A stretch of DNA of 64,000 nucleotides from Apostichopus japonicus (lineage: Eukaryota > Echinodermata > Holothuroidea > Aspidochirotida > Stichopodidae). The translations under genes and the position numbers were made by a program. The notes under the pieces were generated by a model. It did not search any database. It was not told where the DNA came from and saw only the letters and a list, made by a program, of their open reading frames with translations. Shown here one piece after another: positions 50,581 to 60,745 of this stretch (position 1 is its first letter; the number at the start of each line of letters is the position of its first letter). The stretch covers positions 11,247,213-11,311,212 of the forward strand of contig NC_092574.1 in assembly GCF_037975245.1 (NCBI RefSeq). The letters run 5' to 3'.

Positions 50581-50979
50581 TTAATAGACAGCCATCGTTA
50601 CAATAGAAGCTCATGGCTAATCTTTAACCCTACCCCTTCCCCCTGTTTTCGACCCACACACGCATGCATACAGAAAGTACCCACAAAGTCTTGGAAATGT
50701 CTTGTATTCTATAGTTAGTGATAAATTGTTGTCCCCTCCCTTTGAGAAATTTTTACTTCGGTAACTGGGCTTAGATGCAAAATTGTGCTATAATTTAAAT
50801 CATTTCAACTACATTTGTCAACTAAACCTTGCCAATGTATACGACTTTAGGTGCTTCCTTTTTAATTTATCGTCTCCGTTTTGTCCCCAAAATGATTGCT
50901 AAAATGAATTTACAACTGCTTGTCACCATGGAAACGTTTTGGGCCGTTTGTCACATTAACAAAGCGCAATACGTGTTGT

Positions 50980-51075
50980 TGCTCTTGTTGTTGTTATTAT
51001 TATTGTTATTAATATTATTATTATTTTTTTATTCTTGTTATCATTCTTGCTGTTGTTATTCTTAATTCTTGTTAT
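50980..51075 (+). repeat. GTT/ATT microsatellite
   Basis: Imperfect (TTG)n/(TTA)n run. The Leu-rich frame reading through it is not a gene. Confidence 0.8.
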
Positions 51076-52438
51076 TTTGATTCTTATTCTTTTACAAACG
51101 ATTAGTCATAGAAATGTAATTAATTTTTGGTAGCGACATGATGTGACCGGTGATGAGAAGGCCATGACTTTTTCTTCTCATTGTTAAACTACACACATAT
51201 TGAGTCATGTGAATGCCATGTATTCTAGTTAGCTACATCGATGATGTGGTAACATGACTGCCATACTTCAGTACAAAACAAACATACACCGGTTCATTTG
51301 TTATGTGAATATCATGCTTTCTGATGAATCTAATCTTTATTGTTGACGTGGGAGAGCTGCATATAAATACTTTAGATATAGGCATGATCTCCCGGTACTA
51401 TGTATGACTAGAGTACTAAGCAATAGGGTTGAGTATCTGCTCGGGCAAGGATTCAGAGGGATGGTTAACGCCTTCCCCCCCCCCCCCCCACTTGTACCGC
51501 CTCCAAAAGATAAAACAGATTCATTAAGACAACCTCAATTGCGTGCAGTAGATCTAATTATAGGACTATTCTGTAATGCCTCAAAAGTGCCACACCCTTT
51601 CAATTCCAAAAATTAAGTCTTGCTGGGGAGGACCCTTGCCAGATCTCACGCCTTCCCACCCCAACTTGGAGTCGACCTTATGGTCACATGCCCTCCGTTG
51701 TAAAAACTCTGCTACGGAGGAACCTTTTAATTAGATCATTTGTCGAGTATAGAACTCGGTGCCTAAGACACTGACAAGTAAACACAAATATAATACAAAC
51801 GACATCCTCACGCAAGTTTGATCTTCAAGATGACTAATAGCAAAGAAAGATATACTATGAAATTATTGCACTATAACAGATGGGTATGGTTAGTATATAA
51901 CAATGTCATTCAGCGCTATATTCAGTAAAATTAGCTGCAGGAATGGTCTGAAAAACTAATTTAATGATACATGGCATATACATCATATAACATCTGTCAA
52001 ATTTCTTTTGTACAGGTAGTCATAAATCTTACAGACGAACAGGTAATGATATGGGTAAACTGGTATACGTGAAATATAGGCTACAACGAATTGGTGCAGC
52101 ATTGCATTTCCTACAATTATAAAGTTGAATTGCGGGTACAACTGTTCAAGTATACAGGGATCAATATAATCAGTTAAGCTGTCATCTGATACATCAAATA
52201 TTTACAGGTGAAACAAATAGAAGGATGCAATATGAATATGCTCTGTAGGTGAAATGGTCAACAAAGCACAAGTAAAGAACTGCTATGCAATTATTGAATC
52301 GTATTGATATTAGTGCCCCCCCCCCTCCCCACCACCCCTTCCTACCGTTACAAGACATGTATCAGAAGGCCATGTTAAGAGGTGGGCCATATCTATTATC
52401 ACAAAGCGGGAGAAACAAAGACCTTTATAACATCATAA
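51076..52438. other. Gene-free stretch
   Basis: No exon or repeat family recognised. C-runs at 51475-51489 and 52317-52325. Confidence 0.4.
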
Positions 52439-52444
52439 TTTATT
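52439..52444 (-). terminator. Polyadenylation signal of the MCT-like gene
   Basis: AATAAA on the minus strand about 300 nt after the stop codon at 52746. Confidence 0.5.
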
Positions 52445-52745
52445 ATATGGAGGAGTGAATACAAGCATGTGACACTAAAGGCAATGGAAACCATAATCTT
52501 GGTTCGAACTCTTGCTGACAGGTGCAACCCCCTTCTCATCTACAAGAAATAGTTTTCGAAAGAAGAAAAATCCGAATTTTCCCAGAATGAAGTGTAGGCT
52601 CGCTTTATGCATGAAAGTATATATAGTATTTTATATTGTGATATTGCAATTTAACATTTCATCATTTCACATTTCTTTCATGCAAATCCAAAGCTTAGGT
52701 TCAGTTTCTGGGGTTTCATTGTACTCTCTTGTACTACGATCAACG

Positions 52746-52864
52746 TTAGGCTTCGGAAATGCCATTGAACCATATAAATAATACTGTTAGTCCACATAGG
52801 CCACTGCAGCAGCCTAGTGTTAAGAAGGTTGTTTGACCGCCATTTACTTTGTCCAGTAATAATC
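52746..52864 (-). CDS. MCT-like last exon
   Basis: Acceptor GTTTTCCTAG. It encodes GLLLDKVNGGQTTFLTLGCC, SGLCGLTVLFIWFNGISEA and TAA. The G-L-L-x-D pattern followed by one membrane helix matches the TM11-TM12 end of MCTs. It ends without a long cytoplasmic tail. Confidence 0.85.
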
Positions 52865-53524
52865 CTAGGAAAACAAGAAAAACAAAATCATATAACACAT
52901 ATACATATTATTTTATATGGCGATACCTTATATACTAAATTCAACAGATATTATTCTCGCAATTAAGTCTTCCTTTTTGATTTGATATATAAACAAACAA
53001 AAAAATGACAAACCGAAATTTGTAAAAAATGTGACAGATTTCCTCAGTATTTTAAATCTCACATTATTTACTGTCATGGTGTTTTTTTGTCTCATAGTAC
53101 TTACTATTTACCAAGATCAATGCACAAAAAAAGCGATGTCAAATTCTAGATGTGTGGTAAGGCTATCAGCCTAAATATACAGGAATCAGGTTGTCGTTGA
53201 AGGTATTCAATTATGTCAATTTGAAATTAATTCCCTCATATACAGGCCTGTTGAGGGTGGGTGGGGGAGGGGGTTGGATCTAAAACTACGTAAGGATATA
53301 TCCATATATAGAATTGTATATCCACGAACGAAAGAACACAATTCCTACACAAGAATCCTTCACAAACAAGAACTTTCATTGCTCATAGATATTTCGTAAA
53401 GCGAGGGTGTGGAAAACGGACCTTTTGGTTGAATAAATGGTTGAATTGGTTGGTTGAATAAATTGGTTGAATAAACGGACCATATTGATGATAGTCACGT
53501 TCGATTAATCGCATATATACTTAC

Positions 53525-54409
53525 CTGGTCCATATCCCGCAAGTAATGCCCACACACCGTTTCCTGCATCTATAGTAGCGAAGGCTAACAGGTAATTCTC
53601 GGGCGTAACGAGTAGATGGAGTACCCCAGCTACCATACCAGATTGAGCCGATAAGAACGTCCCGTTCAGGAAACTAGCTACATAGAGAAGCCCAGAAAGG
53701 TCTAAACTATACCCCCATATTTCCATTCCGATAAAAATCATTCCATTTAGTATAATTTACATACTAAATAACAAAATGGGAATTGATCTTGTTGTTTTGA
53801 AGGAGATAGACGCTACGAGTCTACCCAGTAGGCCGCCGATGCCACCAATGCTGCCCACAGTCGCGGCGGAGGTTGGAGAAAGCCCTCTCGCAATGGTGTG
53901 AGGAATCAAATATAACATCCATGCATCGTTTGGAATTTTTCTAACATTAGCAACTATGAAGAACATAACAAAATTTAAGTTTGCAAGTTGTTTCATAGAA
54001 CCTTCAAAATTCGTTAACAATGATTTTATGGCGCCTGATATACCATGACAATCTTTAGCGGATTTCAACGTATCTTCTTGGGGTACAGTCGGATCATCTC
54101 GTAGCGAAGGAGGGTCATGATAAGATTTTTGCTGGAGATTAATCATTTCACTCTTGAAATTTTCTTTGCGGAGATGGTCTGCTTGGAGAAGTAGTCCACA
54201 TGGCACAAGATTCCAAGCCGATGCTCCAAAGAGTATGAAGCAAACGCTCGTTCCATATGAGTTAAGAACATAAACAGTCACGGTAGGTATAACTGCCACA
54301 CCAGCGAAGGAACCTAGCATTGCGATAGGCATAATTGCGCGAAAATTATCCCCAAAAGATGATTTGAGACACAAAACTGTAGGTAGTAACATACACGCTA
54401 ATCCCATTC
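53525..54409 (-). pseudogene. MCT-like exon 3 (TM4 to TM10) with TAA
   Basis: Acceptor TCCGCAG and donor CCAG|GTAAGT. It opens GMGLACMLLPTVLCLKSSFG (TM4 and following loop), then VIPTVTVYVLNSYG, FGASAWNLVPCGLLLQ (TM6), a ~70-residue hydrophilic loop, FVMFFIVANVRKIP (TM7) and VGSIGGIGGLLGRLVASISF. After ILLFSM comes TAA (53757-53759), and the same frame continues IILNGMIFIG to YVASFLNGTFLSAQSGMVAG and GNGVWALLAGYGPG. Sequence past the stop is still MCT-like, so the stop is recent. The stop sits in a 54-nt GTAAAT...TATAG segment that could be spliced in frame. Confidence 0.82.
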
Positions 54410-54785
54410 CTGCGGAGCCAATAAAAAATATATGGTAGAAAAATTCATGAAATGGGGCACGAATCTTTAAATTTGGTTTCAATTCAAATGAATATGAGAA
54501 ATAAAAGACCAAAACATTATTGAGGTACTAAAACTGATGAAATATCAGGCAAAAACCAGGGACGTACTTTGACTCCTTTTTTTGGGGGGGGGGGGGGGGT
54601 GAGGGGGTAGCAGAACCTACTTTCTAAAAACATTTCTCTGTCAATTTTTTTAAGGGCGGGGGGGGGGTAGCTAAATAGTTATTGCTTGGGCCGATGTCAT
54701 TAATGCAATTTAATGCAATATACCCCTTAGACTTGAGCAGGTAACGACGTCTGTGACTTTATATGTAATTATAATTGCTTTATAC

Positions 54786-54929
54786 CTGACATGGTGAGAA
54801 AGATGGATAGATACAGTGGACAAAGAGGGCATAGTCCGGAACATACGTAACCAGCTCCAAAAATAAATCCACCTAAAGATGCCAGAAAACGGGGACTAAA
54901 GTAATTCATCAGCTGGTTTATTCCTGGCC
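54786..54929 (-). CDS. MCT-like exon 2 (TM2-TM3)
   Basis: Acceptor TTTATTTCAG, donor TCAG|GTATAA, 144 nt. It encodes GPGINQLMNYFSPRFLASLG, GFIFGAGYVCSGL and LYLSIFLTMSG. 'GP...L...F..R....GG...GAG' is the MCT TM2-TM3 loop signature. Confidence 0.88.
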
Positions 54930-56475
54930 CTGAAATAAAAAAGGATAAGAGACACAAAAAACTCGCTGATGAAGTACATGTAGAAATTAGATTCGAGTAT
55001 AACATATTTAACGTGTAAAAGGACTGTAACAAATTTATCTCACATCTATGTGAAATAGCTTCCTTGCAAAAACATGTTAGGTCATGAAGTTTCCTGTGGC
55101 AACTTGATTAAAGTTATTGCCGTCGTTATCTGATGGGTATAAATAGCGGCAAGTGTTAGGGGACACCAACAGCAAGTATTATCGTCATGGGGGAGTGAAC
55201 TTTTGGTGTGGGGAGGGGGGTTGGGTTGTGTGTGTTTTTTTGTTGGTGGCCTGGCCTTGATAAGCTCTGCTTCTGCCAGGTCTCCCCCCACTTCACATCA
55301 TTTGTATAAATCAATTGTTTGATTCCTATGGAATGTATCTGTATTGTATATTTTAATGTTATATGTTCACTTTGTTTATGTCATGGTGAAGTGGAAATAA
55401 ATAGTATTCAATTTCAATTTCAATATTTCTATCAAAATACAATTTCCAGTAACCAGACTATTTGTTGGTATAACGACGGATCCCAAATAAACTTTAAAAT
55501 ACCCTAATAAGGTTACGAGTAAAAACGAAAAGAAGAGAAGAACCATTATTGTAAACACAGCTGGAACTGTTGTACGAGAGAGAAACATTTTAGAGAGCGT
55601 GGTGGCCAATTGGCTAAGGCGTCGTACTCGTGATCCAAGGATTGCTGGTTCGATTCATGCCTAGTTCATTACTTTGTGTCCTTGGGCAAGATGCTTAATC
55701 TCGCTTGCCTCTCTCCGCCCAGGGGTTAAATGGGTACCTGTGAGGTAACTTGTCATTGGGCGCAGTATATAACTGCTGCCGACTAGAGGGATTATCTCTG
55801 GGACAGATTATCCTTGACCAGGGGTAATATAACGTATGCAAAGCGCTATATAGAAAGCAAATATTATTATATTGTTATTATTTTACCGTCCCCGATCATT
55901 CCTCTAATACTTTTCATGGTAGGGAAAACTGTGCGTCTCTTGAAGAAAGATGACGTCGAGTTTTTGAGCCTGAATAAAAGCGAATTCTCGCGTTGGAGAC
56001 TGACTAAGACCTCTAGTAAGTAATATATTGTTGGTAGCAAATTTAAGAGGCTCTGAGAATGTGGGATATTTTTAACACTGAATAACAATACTGGACAATG
56101 TAACAACGTATACCGTTGAAGTTACAAATAGCTAAGAGGACTACAGGCAGGACAAGGACAACTGTTTGAACACTGGGAATAGGTACTCTAACGGAGTTAG
56201 GCTATCGTACAAATATATTCTTGACTGTAGACAGTACAGGCTACACGATAAAGTGAATTGTTTGATAAATATATGAGATAGATCAATGTTCATGAGGTGA
56301 AAACTGCAAGAAAAAAAAACGAAAAAAAGAGATCAAGTCAATCGAACTTGCTATATCTACTGGGATGCGCCGAAAAGTCCATATGATATGTGGAAAATGG
56401 ACTAGAATGTTTGTGGCGAACAAGTACAACCTCTTCAAAAACTGTAGGCCTGTTTATACATATATATATACGTAC
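54930..56475 (-). other. MCT-like intron 1
   Basis: GTACGT...TTTCAG intron of about 1.5 kb that carries a complete SINE (55590-55884) in the opposite orientation. Confidence 0.75.
55590..55884 (+). mobile_element. Solo tRNA-derived SINE
   Basis: A single full copy of the SINE forming the 4.5-6.9 kb array: head GAGAGCGTGGTGGCCAATTG with GCTAAGGCGTCG, box B GGTTCGATTCA, core TCCTTGGGCAAGATGCTTAA, and tail GCGCTATATAGAAAGCAAAT followed by ATT repeats. It lacks the linker found between units of the array. Confidence 0.9.
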
Positions 56476-56659
56476 CGAGCAATCTCGATGTTGCGTAAGG
56501 GAGGATAAAGAGTAAACCGGTTAATGCAGATGTGAAACCATCATTCGTAGAAACTGGATCGAACAGAACTGCTCCGAATTTGATACTTCCAGTGAGAAAA
56601 AAGGTAACGAAAAATCTGGCTACAAATGCTGAGCATTTTCTTTTATTGTCATTTGTCAT
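56476..56659 (-). CDS. MCT-like first coding exon (TM1)
   Basis: ATG at 56659 (MTNDNKRKCSAFVARFFVTF ...) is the first Met; the frame is open a little further upstream but has no other ATG. It encodes TM1 and the TM1-TM2 loop ending LLFILPYATSRLL and donor G|GTACGT. The charged MTNDNKRK start replaces the usual PDGGWGW. Confidence 0.8.
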
Positions 56660-57280
56660 AGTGATCAAATTTTGTATTGCGTGATAGAAGCGTTTGCATA
56701 TATGAATTTGCCCTGGTTAAAGTTAAGTGCTCGCATATCAGTCAATAGTGTAGTTCTGTATACAACATACAATAAATGTTCTTCTTCGTGAAGGGTTATA
56801 TACAACCCTCTTCGTATATAGCCTTCACGCTTTTGATAAGCTTCCCTTTTTATAAAGATGTGATTTGAACGCAAGAAATATGCCGGTTGTTCATCTATCG
56901 TAGAGAGAATTCGCAGGGCATTGCATTAGCGGCTCTCTATGCCTTTTGACTATGTGTATAGTATCTGTGTTTTTACATATTTCTCACAGTCTGAATGAGA
57001 GGGGACTGGAGTTGAGAGTGGATCAGTTATAACTCGTTTGGTTTTCGTAACCAGGCTATATATCTTGGGTGACATTTCTTAACAAGTATACCTTTGGGAA
57101 GTTGCTGGGTTAAAGGTACGGGGTGTGGGAGAGTGACATCATAGAGCGTTTCTCGAAATTCTGTCAAAACTATAAAATGTGAATGAATGCTGACATCGAC
57201 CTTCTATTTAACTCATTCTACGTCAATTCGCACGGCAGTATTCCTATATACACAAGCCCGCCGATTACTATGGTTACAAC

Positions 57281-57281
<1 letters not shown>
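56660..57281. other. Upstream region of the MCT-like gene
   Basis: Probable promoter side. Contains an inverted pair near 56785-56830 (CTTCGTGAAGGGTTATATAC / GTATATAGCCTTCACG). No TATA or other site can be assigned with confidence. Confidence 0.3.

Positions 57282-57349
<68 letters not shown>
57282..57349. repeat. (AT)n microsatellite
   Basis: About 34 perfect TA units. Reading frames through it (YIYIYI) are artefacts. Confidence 0.97.
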
Positions 57350-57353
<4 letters not shown>

Positions 57354-58380
57354 GTTGGAAAACCCAGGACAGTATTTCTTATGAATTCCTTTGGTTGGCA
57401 TCGAGAGCGGATCTTAACTCCTTTTGTTTTTTTAAACTGGGTCGACCCAGGTGGATGGGTGTTTTTCTTCATTTTTATCAGACAAAATAAGGCGAATATT
57501 ATCTACAAATTCCAAGATTATTCTTTATTATCAATTAAGCATATACAGCTGATAAAAACATTTCTTAATACATATTAAACGATGTGCTGTAAATGTTACT
57601 GTTATACCGTAGTGCGCCTTATATAGGATCTGCATTATAGTACGATGCTTCATTCTCCGCGTGGGTCTGCATATCAGTACGTTGCGTCATGTCCATATTG
57701 GTTACATTCCAAAACGCAATTTAAATGTGGTTAAGAAATTATACAAGTAAAAGATCAGTAGTTGGGCGTCATATTATACACACAGGAAGCAATATAGCTT
57801 TCAGGATTATAGTTAGTAGATCTATGCTTACAAGAAATATCATACTTTTGCTATTAAGAGATACCAAATATAATTATAAAAAAGTAAAAGATATATCATA
57901 AATTAAGATCTCCTATAATCTCCAAATAGAATTTCCCAAAACTATCCTTAGAGCTATTCTTGGCAAAATGGTTATACGGGAAATAAATGGTCATTGCGTC
58001 TTATTATTTTCTTAACACGCCCTACCTGCCGTTCAACGCTACCCCCCCCCCCCCACCCCCGCCCATCCCCTCCCCATTCCTCTCGTGTACTGATTAAAAT
58101 TTGTATATTACCAGCCGTCTTCCATCTAATTATCAAAGATATTGCGCTTTTGTGGACTATTTAACATGATAATGGTTAAGAATGTGTACTTTTTATCTAA
58201 TTTTGAGATTAACCAATATTCAATATTACTGCTTATAAATTGTGTCGTTTGGATCAAATTACGAAAGCAAGAAAGGTGACTGTATTACTACAAGGTATAA
58301 TGGTTCGCAATGTAAGAATATGTCATTGCAAAAATATGGGTAAAGCTTAGTACTTAGAAATGCTTGCTAACCAATGTACA
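57350..58380. other. Gene-free stretch
   Basis: No exon seen. A C13 run with CACCCCCGCCC follows at 58043-58065. Confidence 0.4.

Positions 58381-58381
<1 letters not shown>

Positions 58382-58463
<82 letters not shown>
58382..58463. repeat. (AT)n microsatellite, left flank of the PLE remnant
   Basis: About 40 perfect TA units. Confidence 0.97.
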
Positions 58464-58465
<2 letters not shown>

Positions 58466-58592
58466 AATAACGGAAAAAACTGTTAAACGACTATGCTGCA
58501 GTTAGAAAAAGGCTGGATCTCGAGTGAGATACAATAATTAAATTAGGTAAGTGATTGGAAGTAAAACAGCCAATGTTTAGTTTTTGCAGAGC

Positions 58593-58619
58593 TTTCGAGC
58601 AAAACTAGCTCTTCTTCAG
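58593..58619 (-). ncRNA. Hammerhead-ribozyme-like core
   Basis: CTGAAGA fits the CUGANGA core. GAGC (58611-58608) and GCTC (58600-58597) can form stem II with a 7-nt loop, and GAAA follows directly. One extra A separates CTGAAGA from the stem, and the UH cleavage site with stem III could not be placed after GAAA, so catalytic ability is doubtful. Confidence 0.5.
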
Positions 58620-58818
58620 TGCATGATCACCGAAAGTGACAAGGAGTAGCAGGAATTGAAACTATTTTATAGCGAAGAGTGTCGACATGGTAGTGAAGTC
58701 AAAGCGACTTACTGAATTCTGCTGAATTGAGTAGAAGTTTTAGAAATTCGGATTATTTTAATCCGCGTCGGATTATTTTAATCCGATTCCGTCGTAATTG
58801 CAAAAGAGTTGTTTTGGT

Positions 58819-59052
58819 TTATCTGGGACGGCAATCGTTTCTGATGTTTAAACCGAATGGTGCCGTGGTCGTTAGGTTTAGTTCCCAAAAATTTTCTTTT
58901 CCTTTCCTAGATTTATCTGTCCAAGAATCGTTTTGGTCAATGGCAATAACACGCAAATTCTGAATTGAATGATTTTGGAGATTGAAGTGATTTGCAACAG
59001 GTTGATTGATTTTTTTGGTTTTGATCGCCGATCTATGTTGTGTGATTCTCAT
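58819..59052 (-). pseudogene. GIY-YIG endonuclease C-terminal fragment of a PLE
   Basis: Reads RITQHRSAIKTKKINQPVAN then HFNLQNHSIQNLRVIAIDQN, KGKENFWELNL and PFGLNIRND. The H-R-S-x-I, PVA.HFN..(G/N)HS and (R/K)..(R/K)E.FW..L....P.GLN pattern is that of the GIY-YIG domain of Penelope-like elements. The GIY and YIG motifs themselves lie upstream and are lost. Confidence 0.75.
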
Positions 59053-59062
59053 TCTAAGAGTG

Positions 59063-59066
<4 letters not shown>

Positions 59067-59136
<70 letters not shown>
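59067..59136. repeat. (AT)n microsatellite, right flank of the PLE remnant
   Basis: About 35 perfect TA units adjoining the truncated 5' end of the PLE remnant. Confidence 0.97.
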
Positions 59137-59142
<6 letters not shown>

Positions 59143-60369
59143 CCCTTACTGACTACAGCGTGATCTCTAGCAAGTATTCAAAGCATGCGTTTCGATTGAG
59201 ATTGGCGAGACTAAAAACTCTCTATATTTAATAAATGTATTTGGCAAGATGTACTGTTCTTGAAATGTATAAAAACTTCCTCCAAATGTTAAAAAATACA
59301 AATTTTCCATACGAAATACTATGATATTATACAATACAGTATATATTCACATTGACACACAATTAGGAAATAATGCATACCTTTACACGTACATAAATTC
59401 ATCACGAGCATTTAACTAAAGAGTTTTTCAGACGTCAGTTGGAATGTAGACATTAAGCAATCAAAATTACCCAATCACATAGGTCACCATTCTTGACTGT
59501 TTCTTGATCTCGGTGTAGGGACAGAAATGGAGAAAGAGGGGGAGGGGACGAATCAATGGTGTGAGATCTCTTGCAATATGATCCAATATTTTGCATTCCT
59601 GAATGTAGTGACGTCATCATTTGTTCCACGAGTGGATCAAAATACTATATAAAAACCTGATCGAGAAGTCGTATTTGAGATTTTTCGTTGGCTTATACGT
59701 TTTAAATTTAAGATTGACCTTATGGGACGATACAAAGCAGAGTAAATGAACTTATTCCAGACGGTAAGAAAGTTGGCAAGAAGTTCTACCTTGCAATTGA
59801 TTCTGCACAAACTTTGATATTTTTTAGAACAAATGAAGTATAAACCATTAGGAGAATACTTAACGAGAATAAGTACAAGTCTGTTGTATAACTGAAATAA
59901 ACATCAAAAACTTTCAGGGCCTTCTGTGTATCATCCCTATCACTTCGTGTTAGCAATTAGTTTCCGACTTTCAGCTTGGAGTTAATATTTCAACTTTTGT
60001 TTACCTGGTTAATATTTACTGTTATGATTACTGTTTTTATATGTTCTGTTTAGTGTTGATCCCTCCATATATATATATATACTGCAAAGATTGAAATTTG
60101 GCACCAAATGAAAAATGGATTTATAATATAATTTTGTATTTATTATACGACCTTCCAATTTAAAACGATTTCTTCTCTATGTGTTTTCAGTAATTTTATT
60201 AAACTGCTACAAAGAGCAATAAGTTGTAATCGTGATGAAGTATATTAGACGGCTACACCTCTTCGCTATATGAACCATCGCCGCAGGTTGTTGTTGCTAT
60301 CGTTTTTGTTGGTTTATAGTGAATGTTACATACATGGTTCATGTGAAAAAGCACCATAGAGTGGTCTCG
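59137..60369. other. Gene-free stretch
   Basis: No exon recognised. ACTATATAAAAACC at about 59643 resembles a plus-strand TATA box, but no gene follows that could be recognised. Confidence 0.35.
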
Positions 60370-60375
60370 TTTATT
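60370..60375 (-). terminator. Polyadenylation signal of the sialyltransferase gene
   Basis: AATAAA on the minus strand, 55 nt after the TAA at 60430-60432. Confidence 0.6.
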
Positions 60376-60429
60376 TACCTGTGAGGGTAAAACAAAATCA
60401 TATACTTCTTGTTGAATTATTTTCTTATT

Positions 60430-60745
60430 TTACGCTGTAAATCCTATAACAGATCTTAAAAACCAATGACTGATCGAACCAAAAATTGTAGAATCTGTTT
60501 CGTTCCGAGTGACGAATGGAGTTTTTAGAACCTGTCCCTTTGAATGTTTGGATTTCGGTGTCCATTTTGGATGATGGAAATGAATATTAAACATTTCAGC
60601 CCATCTAGAGAAGATGGCTTTTTCTGTTATAAACCTATGCCCTCCCATATACACCTTATTCTCGTGGTTATCGTAAGTCTCACATTCGGTAGGAGTGTCA
60701 AATGTTTGGTAATAATGATATCGAACAGACGAGTCGGGATTTTCC
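60430..60745 (-). CDS. Sialyltransferase last exon (motifs III and VS)
   Basis: Acceptor CATTTGCAG. It encodes ENPDSSVRYHYYQTFDTPTE, CETYDNHENKVYMGGHRFIT and EKAIFSRWAEMFNIHFHHPKW, then about 45 more residues to TAA. YHYYQ is motif III and HRFITE contains the catalytic-base His of motif VS. The tail after HHPKW is longer than the short C-terminus usual in this family and its role is unknown. Confidence 0.88.

Larger units (their letters stand above)
52746..56659 (-). pseudogene. Monocarboxylate-transporter-like MFS gene with one in-frame stop
   Basis: Four exons (56659-56476, 54929-54786, 54409-53525, 52864-52746) join in agreeing phases (each junction completes a Gly codon) and give about 440 residues, the usual MCT/SLC16 size. 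The layout fits 6+6 membrane helices with a long hydrophilic loop between the halves. SLC16 proteins carry monocarboxylates and related small solutes across the plasma membrane. It lacks the usual PDGGWGW start, so it is a divergent member and its substrate cannot be stated. The only lesion is TAA at 53757-53759 in the second half; see that exon. Alternatives: a live gene with sequencing error, or removal of a 54-nt in-frame segment. Confidence 0.78.
58464..59066 (-). mobile_element. Penelope-like element remnant
   Basis: On the minus strand a GIY-YIG endonuclease fragment (59052-58819) is followed by a tail with a hammerhead-ribozyme-like core (58619-58593). That order, endonuclease C-terminus then hammerhead motif, is known from Penelope-like retroelements. 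The reverse transcriptase part is missing: the element is cut at the (AT)n tract on its 5' side and reaches close to another on its 3' side. Confidence 0.75.

Noticed and set aside
50829-51065. Leu-rich 78-aa ORF
   Set aside because: Reads through the TTG/TTA microsatellite; no supporting context.
57187-57472. YIYIYI ORFs
   Set aside because: Translation of the (AT)n microsatellite.
58727-58963. 78-aa plus-strand ORF
   Set aside because: Antisense shadow of the GIY-YIG fragment.
59640-59760. TATA-like promoter with a short ORF
   Set aside because: Only a TATA-like word; no recognisable gene follows.
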